Assembly: GCA_027257055.1 (NCBI GenBank)
Contig: JAPVLO010000570.1
Coordinates: 496,001-560,000, forward strand
Source of the DNA: Cephalopachus bancanus
Lineage: Eukaryota; Chordata; Mammalia; Primates; Tarsiidae
DNA length: 64,000 nt
Direction of reading: 5' to 3'
Under the pieces are notes generated by a model. The model was not told the origin of the DNA. It did not search any database and saw nothing but the letters and a program-made list of their open reading frames with translations. Position 1 is the first letter of the stretch, and every line of letters begins with the position of its first letter. Positions 21,690 through 35,186 of the stretch are shown in pieces. A program made the position numbers and the translations under genes.

Positions 21690-23900
21690 TTAATTTTTAA
21701 AAATCACCAAGATAATCTAACTGCTGAATAAAAATAAAATGTGATGTCAGTTTAAAATAGTATTAACCAAGGTGATTTCATCTGCTGAGATGAGCCATGC
21801 TTCTGTGTTCAAAAAACATTGACTTAAATTATTTTGCTTGTTATAAAAAAATAATTTTTTATGCATAGACATGAGCAGTAATTGTGAAAGATGAATTAAT
21901 AGTATAATAAAAATTCACTAAGTCAAGTTAATTTTAGTTTTATCTGACGGATAGAGCCATAATATAGTCTTATGCATGCAAGAGGAAGAACTCAGTAGCA
22001 TACTGAATAGTGAATACCAGGGAAAACTAATCAGAATTTACTGTTTATGAACAAGGTGGGCATGAAAATTTTTAAAAGTGAAAAATTATGTTATTTGAAA
22101 AGAATTAAACCCACAGAATTATTGAGTATAATTAATTCCTAATTATGTGTTTTTTATTTGGGAGCACTCAGCATATACATGGAAATTGAGTTACAAGATG
22201 TATAAACAGCAAGAATTAAAACTGAGAAGAAAAATAAGTCCTAGCATCACTGTTTAAACATTTCAAATTTAGTGACAGAATCTGGGGATGTGTGTAGAGG
22301 AACTAGGAAAAAGTGTTGTTATAGGAACCAAGTGAAAAACTTAATTTCTTTTTTTTTCTTCCTGATGAATATTCTGTGTCTAGAATAGTTCCTGACTCAG
22401 AATGTGGTGACCAAAATTGTGTTGAATGAGAGATTGAGTCTTAAGATAAACAAGCATAATTGATCAAGGTGGTAAATCATACTGATAGTGAGAGGTAGGA
22501 GGTTGTTTAAACAAATGGCAGAGGCCTTAATCAAAAAGCTTTTTGTTTTACTAAGATACAGAACTATAGTAGGTATCCAGAAGGACACAATGGGATGAGA
22601 AATAATAATAGTCACCACTGAAGAGGGCTTAAAAAAAACATCCTTTTTGATAAAACATTGAAATTGCTAGGACATAGCAAGTATTTCAGAAGCTTTGGAC
22701 ATGAGAGATACAGGAGGCATAATAGCAGAGATAAGAAAATACATTGTAGGAATTAAAGATGCCCAGTATGTGGGGAGAAAGTGCTTTGTTTATTCACTGA
22801 TTAAAAACAGAAATGAGACATGGTGGATTCAGTTTCAATAAATTTATTTGAGCTGAACAGAGCCCTAAGCTTTGGTCCTTATGCCCATAAACATGTCTCA
22901 TATAAGTGGGCGATGGAGGATCTCAGAGGCTGAATTTGATACATGACTGGCAATTGCTTTACAGTGGTTAAATTTTTCATTATTGAGATACATGATGTGT
23001 GGAATTATTAAATTAAAAATAAATCCCCCATCCCAATGAAAGAAATCATTAATTTTATTGACAAGTAAATTAAGTAATAACTTCTGGTATCTTCAAAGTA
23101 CATCCTGAGTGGTCTATTATTCTATTTAGTCAGAAAAACTAATATATTACACAGTCATAGATAATAATCCTCCGCTTTATATTAGCTCTCATAGAACGTG
23201 GGACTGTCTTTGTATTACCTGTACTGAAAAAATTCTTAAGTACAATAATATTGGGGAAAGGTATGCTATATAATACATCCAATACAGTTACATTAAAATA
23301 TGTAAGCACACAGATACTCAGATACAAAAACATCTAGAAAGATACACATAGTCATAAATATTAATTACATATTTCTCCCAGTTGAAAATAATATAATGAT
23401 TTTTATTTTCTCATTTTGCTTAAGTAGTTTATACATTGTCTATAAAAATATATTACTGCTTTTGGACTAAGAAAAGAATATATCTTAAAAAATATTTTCT
23501 GGCTTATAGATCCTAAGGTGAATTTTAGTAAATCTTTATTTTATCTGCTTCAAATTTTCTACAGAAAAATGGACAGGCCATACTTTAGTAATAAAAATAC
23601 AAAATAAGAATTATGATAAAATATATTATTTTGGGAATTAGAAGACACATTCATATATGTTTTATAAGAACAAATATTCATTACAAATATTAACATCAAA
23701 AAATAATTTACAAGGTCTTCTGGTTGCTGGCCTAATATGAAAACACTTGAAAGTTCAACTTCATTTTAACTATAAGTAAAAAGCTGACTAAATTGAAAAA
23801 ATAACTCTTCTAGATCCACCAGAGAATTGCAAACATAGGGGTAAATGGCTGCCTTCAAAGAGATAGTGGCAGACATGTGGATAGAGTCACCACCTATCAG
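21690..23900. other. Unique AT-rich DNA
   Basis: No gene, RNA gene or assignable repeat. Short frames such as 22397-22618 (minus) look coincidental. Confidence 0.5.
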
Positions 23901-24439
23901 AACAATAATACATAAGCAGATACTTCAAAAGAGAAATTTTATTTGTGGGAATGAGCAGTTGGGCAGAAAAATCTAAACTGCAATTGATAAATTGCAGGAG
24001 GCTCTGTGTAGACAAGTCTGAAAGTTAAAATCTTCAGAGGGGTCATTTTTAAGATGACCTCATACTTTTGTCAGTCTTACATCCAGTGCCCCACTTGGTT
24101 CAAATAACTAAGACTGAAGAAAAATTCCCTAGTGTTTCTGACAGGGTAGAAGATAAGCAGCCATTCTGAGATATACTCAGAGCATTCTTTCTTTTTCCAA
24201 TAAGGCCTTCCCTCAATAATACTATTTTTGCCACAGTCTAAATCAACTGGGGGAGAGGAAATACCCAACTTCAGTCCTCTCTAGTCTTTCTTTTCCATTT
24301 AAGTGTGGGGTATTGGGTCTGAGAAGTATTTGTGAATATCACAGTCAAGGGGCAGAGGTTTGCTAAAGATTGAGACCTAATAATAGGACTATGGGACTCT
24401 CCCTCTTCCTACAAACCTTAGAAATACACCACTAAAATC

Positions 24440-25335
24440 CTATTTACTGTAGTTTCTTTTAACTAGTACATGATGACAGGTTTTCAGCAAAAAATTACAA
24501 GGCATACTGAAAGGCAGAAAGCACAATTTGACAAGACAGAGTAAGTATAAATCCAGAGTCAGATATAGCAGAGATGCTGGAGTTATCATTTTATGAATTT
24601 AAAATAATTATGATTAATATACTAAAGGCTCTAATGGAAAAAGTAGACAACATGCAGGAACGGGTGAATGAAGAAGCAGAATGATAAAAATTCTAAGAAA
24701 AATTTTTTTTAAATGTTAGAGGTCAAAAACTCTGAAACAGAAATGAAAAATGCTTTTGATGGGATCATTAGTAGACACAACTGAAGAAAGAATCAGTGAA
24801 TTTGAGGATATGTCAGTAGAAACTTCCAATACTGCAAAGAAAAGATAAAACAGACAAAAAGAAACAGAATAGAATATATGGGAGTCGTAGGACAACTTCA
24901 AAAAATGAACTATTCATGAAATAGGAATATAATAAAAAATAAAGAAAGGAAGAGAAACAATATTTGAAGCAAGAATTACTGAGAATTTTCCCAAATTAAT
25001 GTGTGTCATCAAATCACAACTCCTGGAATCTCATAGAATATTAAGCAGAATGAATTGTGGCAGGGGGACTACACCTAGGCAAGTCATATTTAAGTTGTAG
25101 GAAATCAAAGATAAAGAAAAAATCTTGAAAAATGTCAGATGGGAGAAAAATAATTTATCTATGGTAAAACAATGATAAGAATTATATTCAACTTATCCTC
25201 AGAAATCATGCAAGCAAGAAAAAAATGGAGTGAAATATTTAAAATGTTTGATTAAAATAATCTAGCAACCTAGAAAATCATTCAGGAGGAAAAAAATAAA
25301 AATATATATAATAGTATAGGGAAGTGGAAAGATAA
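24440..25335 (+). mobile_element. Ancient L1/HAL1 ORF1 region
   Basis: AGAAAGAATCAGTGAATTTG, ACTTCAAAAAATGAAC, GAATTTTCCCAAATTAATG, AAATCAAAGATAAAGAAAAA and CTTGAAAAATGTCAGATGGG follow the order of an old L1-type ORF1 (coiled coil, then RNA-binding domain). It could be HAL1, a half-L1 with ORF1 only, since no ORF2 follows. Frames are fully broken; it may extend left to about 23900. Confidence 0.65.
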
Positions 25336-25785
25336 GTGCATACAGAACAGACATATATGATTAGTCTATCAGAGGAAATATAACTAGTTTTGTGGAGAAT
25401 GATATCATTGTTAGAAATTTAAGACAAAATCATAAACTTATCTTCAATTTCATTAGAATGAGAGTCATTGCCTTAAGAGAATGGAACATCCATAGTATGC
25501 ATAATACAGAGTGGTGTCTACTTCTCTGATGTTCATTCTCAGTTTCCATTGTCTCATCTTCTTAACACTAAATCATAAATATGGACATTTTCTAAGATCC
25601 AGTACTAGGTCCATTTTTCTTTCTATGTTCTCTTACTTTTATGTCTATTTTATAGTTTAATGTTTCAATAATTTATAGCATAGGTAATCTATTCCTAAAT
25701 ACATATTTTAGGCCAAATTTGTTTTCCAAGTTTTGGTACAGCATGCATCAACATGTGGGACATTTCTTCCATAGTTCTGACCACC

Positions 25786-26024
25786 AGGTACTGCTCCCAG
25801 CTACCGCAGCCTCGACCTGCTGGCTCCGAAGATCCTTCTGCCTCAGCCTTCCAGTAGCTGGAACTACAGGCGTGCTCTACCACGCCCAGCTCATTTTTTG
25901 ATTTATTGTAGAGATGAGGTCTCACCAAGTTGCCCAGGTGGGTCTCAAACCCGTGGGCTCAGGCAATCCACTCACCTCAGCCTCCCAAAGCATGGGATTA
26001 CAGGCTGAGCCACCGAGCCTGGCT
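25786..26024 (-). mobile_element. Alu lacking its 3' end
   Basis: Complete left monomer and most of the right monomer in reverse. The last ~50 bp of the right monomer (the ACTCCAGTCTGGGTGACAG part) and the A tail are missing. It retains the older CAACTTGG block (CACCAAGTTGCCCAGG on the plus strand). No clear target duplication was found, so the loss may be a later deletion. Confidence 0.9.
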
Positions 26025-26029
26025 TGTAG

Positions 26030-26790
26030 TGAATCTTAAAAGCCATCATATCCCTTACCCCTTTGCTGGAATTTCTACCTTGAAATTAATAAATAATAAA
26101 AATCATTTCTAATTTTTTTCACTTGGGGTCCATAAACTAAACTGATATTCTTAGCATCAACTTATGCAGGTCAAGCAGAACAATTCACATTTCACTATGA
26201 TTTGCTGCTAGTTTGAAACTTTTATTGCTATTTTCCTGAATTTAAGGCTTTAAAACTGAAAACTCAAACCATAGATTGCTTGCTGGGGTTAAATTGTGAC
26301 AAGCTGAGAGCTGCAGCTGTGTGACAGAATGCACACACTCTTCCCTACCACATATGAGGAGGTGTATATAACCACTGTGTTGTGAAGAGGACAAATTGTT
26401 CTTATTGTAATAGGAGCACAGTTGTTAAGACATCTATATTCAAATTTACACTCTATTTGTTGTTTAGACTGTACTAATTGGAAGATTGAAACATTTTACA
26501 AATATACTTTGTGAAGCCTGATGATAAGCTTGAACATTATGATGGCCTCTTAAGAGTAAATTATATTCAACTTGAATGGCAAATTATATTTTTCTGCTTA
26601 TGCCTACACAATCCTGATTACTCCAATAGGAAAAAAATATATGAAGTAAAGTTTTATGACAAATATGATCATTTGTACAAATTCAGATAATCAACTACAT
26701 TTATTAGTTTAAGTTATTTTGCATCATATAATCATAACCAGATTTTCAAAGACACAAAGACTGCAAAAATATCTGGATTGAGAATGAAAG
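26030..26790. other. No gene or repeat recognised
   Basis: AT-rich sequence, nothing supportable. Confidence 0.45.
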
Positions 26791-26794
26791 CATC

Positions 26795-26935
26795 TCAACC
26801 CTTGCTTTGGTTTTGTCACAAACTGAATATGTGAACGTGTCCAATCATCTGAATCTTTTTCGAATTAAATCTCCTCATCTGTTAAATAAGGGAGTTAGAT
26901 TATTAGACAATTTGTATAAGAGAGTTGATTTGGTG
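26795..26935 (+). mobile_element. MIR fragment
   Basis: GTGAACGTGTCCAATCATCT then AATCTCCTCATCTGTTAAAT and AGGGAGTTAGATTATTAGA follow the MIR core (GTGACC...CTCATCTGTAAAAT...GATTA). Strongly decayed. Confidence 0.6.
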
Positions 26936-27271
26936 ATCATTAATACAGAAACCTCGACTTAGTTAAATGTACCAGCAAGTCTTTACAAAAATAATGTCAT
27001 GTGATGGATAACACTACACTCAAGCTTTTGTCTAGCTATCACACAGTTTTACCAACTGAAATAATAGCTTAGGTTATGACCCTAAGGCAGCAAAAAACAG
27101 TTTAAAATTAATTATATTATTGTCATGCTAAGGTAGAAGAGAAAGGTTGGGAAACCAGATTGACTAGTTTCTTTCTTTATTAAAAAATGACATATTACAT
27201 TAGCGGCATGATTATAAAAAATTCTGCTGAAGGTACAACAGAAAAAATAACAATACTATTGTTCTACTTAT

Positions 27272-27559
27272 TTTTTTTTTTTGAGTTGGGGTCTCACTCT
27301 GTTGCCCAGACTGGAGTGCAGTGGCCGCTCCCGGCCACCGCAGCCTCGACCTGCTGGTCTCCGGCGATCCTTCCACCTCAGCCTTCCAAGTAGCTGGAAC
27401 TACAGCTGCGCGCTACCACGACCAGCTGATTTTTTTATTTATTGTAGAGATGAGGTCTCGCCAAGTTGTCCAGGTGGGTCTCAAACCCGTGGGCTCAGGC
27501 AACCCACTCACCTCAGCCTCCCAAGGCATGTGATTACAGGCTGAGCCACCGAGCCCGGC
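27272..27559 (-). mobile_element. Dimeric Alu, older CAACTTGG type
   Basis: Poly-T, right monomer and left monomer in reverse. Target duplication TTGTTCTACTTAT (27259-27271) and TTGTTCTACTCAT (27560-27572), one mismatch. The right-arm palindrome GTGGCCGCTCCCGGCCAC is intact. The B-box stem has lost two pairs by CG-to-CA changes. Confidence 0.96.
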
Positions 27560-27611
27560 TTGTTCTACTCATTTAAAAAATCAAAATTAATAATGCACTT
27601 TGAAATCCCTG

Positions 27612-27613
<2 letters not shown>

Positions 27614-27661
<48 letters not shown>

Positions 27662-27679
27662 GTTATTATTATTATTATT
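27614..27679. repeat. (TTA)n microsatellite
   Basis: About 21 TTA units with one TTG interruption near 27660. Likely length-polymorphic. Confidence 0.98.
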
Positions 27680-27684
27680 GGTTT

Positions 27685-28500
27685 AGTTTAAAATTCTTAA
27701 AAGAAGCCAAATGTGAAGTGGAATAAGTGGTATCCATACTATTCCTAAGAATGTTGCCACACTGCCACTTAGTGGTCGTGATATAGAACTTATTTGGGTG
27801 AAGATGAGTAAATAGGTCCTTTAGGAACTACAGGTAGACCTTATTTAACAGAATAGATGAATTCTAGCAGTGTACTATAAAAAACTAGTTAGATAAAGAG
27901 GAAAGTGCTTTGATTGAGTTGTAAAACCAAAGATACATTCTCATGAATAATGCCTTGGCAAGTGGACATAAAATGACAATTAAGAATAAAGCATCATTTA
28001 AGCATTGAAAGAAGAAAATAATGCAACAAAAAGAAATTTTGCTCAAAATTCACAAAATTGAAATGGTGGAATTAACATTTAAAGTGCAATTTTGATTTCT
28101 ATTTTAAAATATTTGTTTCCATTATAGTTCAATTATCTCTAAAATGAAGATAGTTAAAAACTTTTTTTTGCAGAACCTTCAACTAATTTCATATCATCTT
28201 AACACTATTTTTATACTTATAACATTTGCATTGGTTTGATGTACATTTTAAGACTTAAGGCCTACTGATATATCTGTAGTGTACATCTACTGATTTTTGT
28301 TTGCACATACCCATTCACTCTATCTCATCACCAGGGAGTTGTAATACTCAATAGGGACTTATTACAGACCTGTTCAACCCCTCGGTCAAAGTAGTTGACT
28401 CAAAGGGGTAAGGCAGAAGCCAGAAAAATAAGGGTAATTTGCTAAGATGTTTTCACATTGGGTCTAGGATGTCAAAATATAATTGAAAAATAAATTTAAA
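27685..28500. other. No gene or repeat recognised
   Basis: AT-rich sequence, nothing supportable. Confidence 0.45.
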
Positions 28501-28504
28501 AAAT

Positions 28505-28775
28505 AATCTTAGGCTGGCCACAGTGGCACTTGCCTGTAATCCCAGGAGTTTGGGAGGCGGAGGCAGGAGGATTGCTTGAGGCCAGGAATTCGAGATCAGT
28601 CTGTGCAGCATAACGAGATCCTGTCTTTATAAAAAAAAAAAAAAAATAGCTAAGTGTGGTGGTGGATGCCTGTAGTCCCAGTTTCTCAGGAGACTTAGGT
28701 AAAAGGATCAACTAAACCTAGGAAGTCCATCGTGCCAAAGCACTACATCCTGGGAGACACCGAAGCCCCCTGCTC
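28505..28775 (+). mobile_element. Decayed AluJ-like dimer
   Basis: GGCTGGCCACAGTGGCACTT to CATCCTGGGAGACACCGAAG with a central A-rich linker at about 28630-28647. The right arm is very diverged. No lineage-specific young-Alu changes, so it is an old copy. Confidence 0.85.
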
Positions 28776-28779
28776 TAAT

Positions 28780-29448
28780 AAAGAGCCTTACAAAATAAAA
28801 ATTTTAAAAATAGCGTCTTTCCTCTCTGGCCACAAACTCCAAAAATAAGAGCATGAATCTCTGATAGCAGGTATATCTGCTACCCCATGGGGGGGAAAAG
28901 TGATTAAAAATAGGTAAAGTAGTGCACAAAGATACTAAGAGACTAAACATGGAGAAAATGTCCTGAAAGCATTCCTTGTTTTCAGTCAGATCCACCTTTT
29001 GGATGTGGCTTTAGAATTTTTTTAAACATTCTGTGAATTATAATAATATCTATCTAATAACTCTCCTTTGTTTTTCTTAAGTTAAAGTCAGATTTCTGTT
29101 GCTGGCTCTTCTGATTCACGCTGAAATATTCCTAGTGGGTATATTTTTATTTTTATGTCTAGCCTCAATTTTGGTTCTTCTAACAATCACCCCCACACTC
29201 ACAACAATCTGTAGGCTCAAATAGTTTGACAATGTATATTCACTGAATTTTTTGGAACTGTTTTCCTCTCTGGTTGTAAAGTTGTGAGGTTAGCCTAGAA
29301 GCTGTCTTAGATTATGATTACTTTCACACAGGCAAGGGAGATTCTGAAGCTATTCAATGCCCTAATTTCAGTTATCTCAAAGACCAAATTTTCCAGTGAT
29401 CTACTTGCAATTTCATTATATAGACAAATAAATTTCACCTTTTATATG
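28780..29448. other. No gene or repeat recognised
   Basis: AT-rich sequence. The 29314-29523 frame runs into the LTR and is not a gene. Confidence 0.45.
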
Positions 29449-29454
29449 TTATTT

Positions 29455-30923
29455 TGTTGGGAGCCAACATCTATAGCTACATGGCTGAGGCCTGTAAAGG
29501 CCCATCTGGAAGATCACTTCTGACATAGGATATCAGTTACACCTATAATATTGGCGTGTGATTAGTGACCAGTGTGCATACATGGCAGTAAAACTTACTT
29601 CTTTCTAGATATTTTTTAACTTCTATTTCCTGGTAGACTGTTGAGTCAGCTCTTGTTCCCAAAGGCAGTTTCTCCTAGGATTAAGATTAGAAACTAAATT
29701 ATCATAATAGTTTTATTGCCCTGCCTCTAGCCAGGCAGGACGTTTTTCTAGTTTCGTTACATGCCGAAACTCTGTTTGCTTCAGCCCGTGACCATTGCCA
29801 TGGTAACCGTGCAGTCCATTATCCAAGAGTGTGACAGCTACTATTTGATTTTTAGAATAGACTTGTTTGGATAAAACATTCATTTAAGATGATACAATTT
29901 CCATCGGGAAGATTTAAACAGTAATAAGCATTCATAGAAAACTTTTAGGTTTTGTTTAAGCTTTTTAAGTTTCCTTTTCTCATATTATGACTTTAGTTCC
30001 TGTTCCTGTAGGCCAATTTTAAGATCCTTTGATTAGTATACCGAAACTTTCCCAACGGTGTTGTTTTTGCTTCTAATATGACAATAGGAAATTTTACACG
30101 TAGCCATGTATTAATATTAATATACTAGGAAAAAAGATTTAAGTTTTGGGTTAAAGTCGTAGTTTTATTAGAATAGAATGAGAATTATAGTGTTATGATT
30201 CTAAAATCATACATCAATGATAATTATAAGATTTAGTGATAAGGTATTAGCTTAATGAGATATAGCATAATATTAAAGTCCAATCACTAGATCATGAAAC
30301 TCATATAAGTCATGGTAAGAAATAAGTTTTGAACTAATTGTTATAGAATTACAGGCCACTATGTTGAATCATAATAGGTTAATGGAATAAATAAAAATTA
30401 AGTCATTTAGGTAAACTTATAGATTATAGTATAGTGTTAAGTTGATAATATCAATCGTTAAAAAATATTAGGAGTCAGTGAACTTGGGTTTAACTCAGAA
30501 AAGTTTTTGTATTAATCAGGGTTTGGAACAAAAAGTATAATATGAATGATTTATTAAACATTATGGAAAACACTTTGAACAATCTGTATTGAAATTGTAT
30601 ACCTGTGAATTTAATGTAAGTTTTGTGAAGCACGTCATGCATCATGGAATTGTAATTGTTTGGAACTTGCAAGTCTCGTGATGGTCTGTGATGGTCTTGT
30701 GATACGTAATTTGCATAAGAATTTGTACTCCCCCAACAAGTGATTATCATCCTAATGGAGGGTATAGAAAAAGGTATATAAGTCGGAAGGAGTCCAAATA
30801 AAATTTGGCTTCAGTCCTGATCAGACTATTCTCAGAACTGCCTCTGAGTGGTCTCTTCTCTCCGTCTTGATTCACCGTTGCGGTCCTAACCCTTCCCCCT
30901 TGGTCGGGGCTGGCACCCCGACA
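29455..30923 (+). mobile_element. Solo LTR, ERV2-like, 1.47 kb, clean 6-bp target duplication
   Basis: Begins TGTTGGGAGCC and ends GGCTGGCACCCCGACA; the terminal 7 bp are inverted repeats with one mismatch. TTATTT at 29449-29454 is repeated exactly at 30924-30929. A TATA box (GGTATATAAG, about 30773) is followed about 22 bp on by AATAAA (30797-30802), an arrangement known from beta-type LTRs in which the polyadenylation signal lies close to the start of transcription. The ends match those at 19855, but the interior differs, so it is a separate subfamily. No internal viral genes are present. Confidence 0.9.
30773..30802 (+). promoter_or_regulatory. LTR TATA box and adjacent AATAAA
   Basis: TATATAAG at 30775-30782 and AATAAA at 30797-30802 sit about 125 bp before the LTR end, which fits a U3/R boundary. 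Predicted from position and motif only. Confidence 0.65.
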
Positions 30924-30929
30924 TTATTT

Positions 30930-32080
30930 CAAGTTGAGTTTCTGTTAAAGCAATGAAATGAATCCTTAACAAACAGAGCATTTTGACTGGTGACATAAAA
31001 ATTTGTCAGAGCTTCTTCAACAGAAATAAGTTGTTATAGAGTATATAACAACTTATTTACATTATATTTATTTATATTATTATATTGTATTTATATTAAA
31101 CAGCTCATTTGGCTTAACAGCAATCAGCCACAGACTTCAGGAACAAATGTAGCGATTTTTTTTCTTTCAGTCTACTAAAACTATGACAATGATAGGTAAT
31201 CCAGAAAAAAACACAATAGCTACAAAATATTAGGTTGCTAAGTAAATTTTTATAAGTTCTTATGGTAACTATTATTTTCCCAAGTTATTTTTCACAAATA
31301 ACATGAAACTTTTAAACACATTCTAGTTGCCCAATATTTGAGCCAAAAAGAAGTAGATGGAGTAAAACATTAAGGTCCCCATAAATATTCTGCACAGGAG
31401 TAACCAGTCCTAATAGTTTGGAATATATTATTCTAGCCTTTTATATAATTGTTTGCATCTCAATAAATTTATATGTGTTAGTATATATTTAAACAGGTAT
31501 CATATTATACATTTTTTTTTCCAAAAGGCGAGCTCCATTTCAGGGTGTGTAGATGTGTGTTGGGAGTTAGACAAGTCTAAGACTCCTCAAATGTCAAAAA
31601 CAGAGAGATTTTGAATGCTGCTGGTTTTTAGATTATTTTCTTCTCGGGTAAAGTTACTATTTATTTCGCACCTTTATTTCTGTTGTGGAGAGTGAAATTT
31701 ACTTCAGCCTTTCTTCAGTTTTTCTTATATGTCACTATCAAAATTAATAATATTAGGCATTGTCTCTTTTTAAAGATGGAGGGTGTGAGAGTTTGATAGA
31801 AAAACAGCCATACACGATTTTGAAAGTAAATGCCTGATCAGTGCTCAACATCTATTTGCTTTGGAATTGGAACATTGTTATGTCTCTTCATGAAACAATG
31901 CTACTGTTAGAAAATGATTAAAATGAATCATATCCAAAGAAATTTTGGAATGGTGGAAGTAACCACATGATAAAAGTGACCCCAGTGGTAAGGAGGGTAT
32001 AATATTAACATTAAGGCTATATTTTTTTTGGCATTGTCTAGGACTTATAGATATATACAAATAGAATTTTTAAATAGCTT
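30930..32080. other. No gene or repeat recognised
   Basis: AT-rich sequence. The 60-codon frame at 31878-32060 has no motif. Confidence 0.45.
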
Positions 32081-32549
32081 CAATAAAGTAATTGCAATAC
32101 AAGTTTTAAAATACTTTGAAATTAATAAAAATTAGACATAAAACTGAGATGTAGCTAAAATCATGCTTGGTGGTAAATATATAGCCTTAAATTAATATAT
32201 TAAAGTAAACATATTGCCATAAATTTATAAATTCAGAAAAAAGCAATATTGGAATTTATTAATCATCACAATAATTTGGAAAAGATTATTATTTAAAGAA
32301 AATCTGAATAAAAAGAATAATTATTTTTAAGAAATAATTTTATTATTAGTAAAAATCAGCATCAGAAATTTCTGAAATAGGAAACATACATAAAAAGTTG
32401 AAAAACATGAAAGATTTTTCTTTAAAAATAACTGTTAAGCCCCTGGCAAGATTGATAAGGAAAAAAGTGCAAACTGAAAATTTTAGGAATGTGCATGATC
32501 ATGTATCATGTGGACATTAAAAATATAAGAGGATAATGCTAACAACTTT

Positions 32550-33472
32550 GCCGTTTTAAAAAAATTATAGATACAAATCAGGATTAGTTACACAAACAAG
32601 CGTCCTACAGATGAAGTCTGGACTTTCAACTGGTCCTCACTTCTCCTGGTTTAGGACCAGGTACCCTTTGTGATACTATGTGCTCCCTTCTTTTTCTCTT
32701 CCCTGGCAGTGTTCATCAACTGCTAATCCCTCCCTTGTGCTAATTTGATTAATGTTCAGGTCCCAGTTATAAATGAGAACATGCAGTCCTCAGTTTTTCT
32801 GTGAAATATCACTAAGTATGACAATATCTAACTCCATCCAATTTGTTGCAGATTCCATGGTTTTGTTGTTCTTTATGACTGCTTTATACTCCATCATGTA
32901 ATTTACCAAATTTTCTTTATCTAGTCCACATTTGATGGGTAGTGGAGTTGGTTCCAAGTATTCACTATTGTGAATAGTGCAACTATAAACATGCATGTAC
33001 AGGTGTCTTTTATGTAGAATGCTTTATGTGCCTCTGCATATATTCCCAGGTGAGATATCACTGGATTGTATGGAAGGTCAATTTTTAGTTGCTTTAGAAA
33101 TCACCACACTGCTTTCCATAGAGATTGGACCAGCCTGCACTCCCACTGACAGTGTAAAAGCATTCTTTTTTTCTGCCATCCTCTTTCCAGCATCTATTTT
33201 TTTGTTGTTGTTGTTTGTTTGTTTTTTAATTTATTGATGAGGGCTATCCTTACTAGAGCTAGGTGATATCTCATTGTGGTTTTGATTTGCATTTATCTGA
33301 TGATTAGTTAGGCTGAGCATTTTTTTCATGTATCTGTTGGCTGTTCGTATATCTTCTTTTGGGAAATGCCTATTAATGTCTTTTGCCCGCTTGTTAATAA
33401 GATTGTTTTTTCTTTTCCTTTCAGCTCATTTAAGTTCCTTGTAGATCCTGAATGTTAGGCCACTTTGTCAAT
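32550..33472 (-). mobile_element. Nested minus-strand L1 3' end (insertion 1)
   Basis: Minus-strand 3' UTR and ORF2 C-terminus, 5' truncated near 33472. Its 3' UTR carries an extra block (GGTCCTCACTTCTCCTGGTT, about 32630) that is also in the copy at 47.7 kb but not in the other lineage L1s, marking a distinct subfamily. Confidence 0.85.
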
Positions 33473-33691
33473 GAATTTAAACTTTTAAACAAAATTAATA
33501 GATGCCTAGAAGAGCTCAATATATATAACTGACACAAATATAAATAATATCTGAATGGTTTTATACCTATTAAAAATCAAAACTGTCATTTAAAATTTCG
33601 TAGAAAGAAAACTTCAGTCTTAGGTGACTTCACCACTGAATTATTGCAAGCATTTTCAAAAAAACACACAAATCTTAACCTAAATGTTTTC

Positions 33692-33996
33692 TTTTTTTAT
33701 TATAAAGATGTGGGGTACAATTCAGCATTAGGTATACAAACGTTGATTATGTAGGTACCCTTGTTGATAAGGTATGACCCTCCCTCCCCTACCAGTTTCC
33801 CTCAACTGTCAATCTTAGCCCCCCACAGTTTCCCACTACTGCCAATCTCTTTCTTATAGTATTATAATTGCTCAAGGTCTGCTTATGAGTGAAAACATAT
33901 ACTTTGTTCTTTGTTTCTGTGATAGATCACTCAGTATGATTGACTCTAAATCCATCCAAGTTGCTACAAAGTCCATATGTTTGTCCTTTATGGCTG
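33692..33996 (-). mobile_element. Nested L1 3' UTR (insertion 2)
   Basis: 305 bp of minus-strand 3' UTR (GTGGGGTACAATTCAGCATT at 33710). Target duplication TAAATGTTTTC at 33681-33691 and 33997-34007, exact. Host L1 ORF2 continues on both sides. Confidence 0.95.
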
Positions 33997-34384
33997 TAAA
34001 TGTTTTCAAAAAATAGGAAAAAATTAAGAACTTACTAATTAAATTAGGACACCAAAACCTGACAAAGATATAACAAAAAGAAAAATAACTTGCAAATATC
34101 TCTTACTAAAATAGATACAAAATTCAAAATATATTAGCAAGATAATCAAATAATATGTAAAAGGGACATTGCATCATGATCAAGTGCAGTTCATATTAGA
34201 AATGAAAGGCTGATTTGACATTGCAAAATGTAACTAATTAAACTAACAGTAAAGTAAACAACTATGAGAATCTCAAAAAGGGCAGAAAATTCACATGAGA
34301 AAATTCAACACCCATTCATGAACAAAACACTTAGCAACTAGAATTTGAATGGCAACTCATTAAGATGCAAAATAGTTTCTCAAA

Positions 34385-35046
34385 AAGGTAAAACTCAAAA
34401 AACAACAGATGCTGGGGATGATGGAGGAAAGGGAATATTTCTATAATGCTGATGGGACTGTTAATTAGTACAATCTCTGTGGAAAACAGTGTGGTGATTT
34501 CTAAAATATCTAAAAAATTGACCTTCCATGAGACCCAGCATTCCCCCTTCTGGGAATATACCCAGAGTAGCTCAAATCATTCTCCAAAAAAGATACTTGC
34601 ACACACATGTTTATTGCAGCACCATTCACAATAGCAAAAACATGGACCCAACCATGCTGCCCATCGAAAGTGGACTGGATAAAAAAAGTGTGGTACATAT
34701 ATGCGATGGAATTTTATGCAGCCATAAAAAAGGACAAAGTTACGAATTTTGCAGCAACTTGTATGGAATTAGAATCCATCATGCTCAGTGATCTATCGTA
34801 AAAACAAAGAACTGAGTACTACATGTTCTCACTCATAAGTGGATCCTGAACATGTATCATAATACTACAAGAAGGAGACTGGCAGTAGCAGGACACTACT
34901 GGGGAGGGAGCACATAACATCAGTAAGGGTTTCTGATCCCAATTCAGGTGAAGCGAAGATCAATGGGAGACCCAAATTTCACCTCTATGATGACCACTTA
35001 TGTACCCAATCCTGAATTGTACCCCACATCTTTAAAATATTTTAAG
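34385..35046 (+). mobile_element. Nested plus-strand L1 3' end (insertion 3)
   Basis: ORF2 C-terminus and 3' UTR ending GAATTGTACCCCACATCTTT (35020-35039). The frame 34607-34801 is open to the expected ORF2 end region (WIKKVWYIYAMEFYAAIKK). 5' truncated at about 34385. Confidence 0.92.
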
Positions 35047-35186
35047 ATGGCTTTAAAAAGTTTTCCATGAATTAGCATAAGGCAAAGATGCCCACTGTAA
35101 ACTCTTCTATTGAACATTGCACTTCATGTTTCAGACTGTGCAACAAAGGGGAAATGAAAAGTAAGAGTTTCAAAAAGAGAAATAGA

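Noticed and set aside
27614..27679. CRISPR-like or regular repeat array
   Set aside because: A simple TTA microsatellite without spacers, in primate-type DNA.
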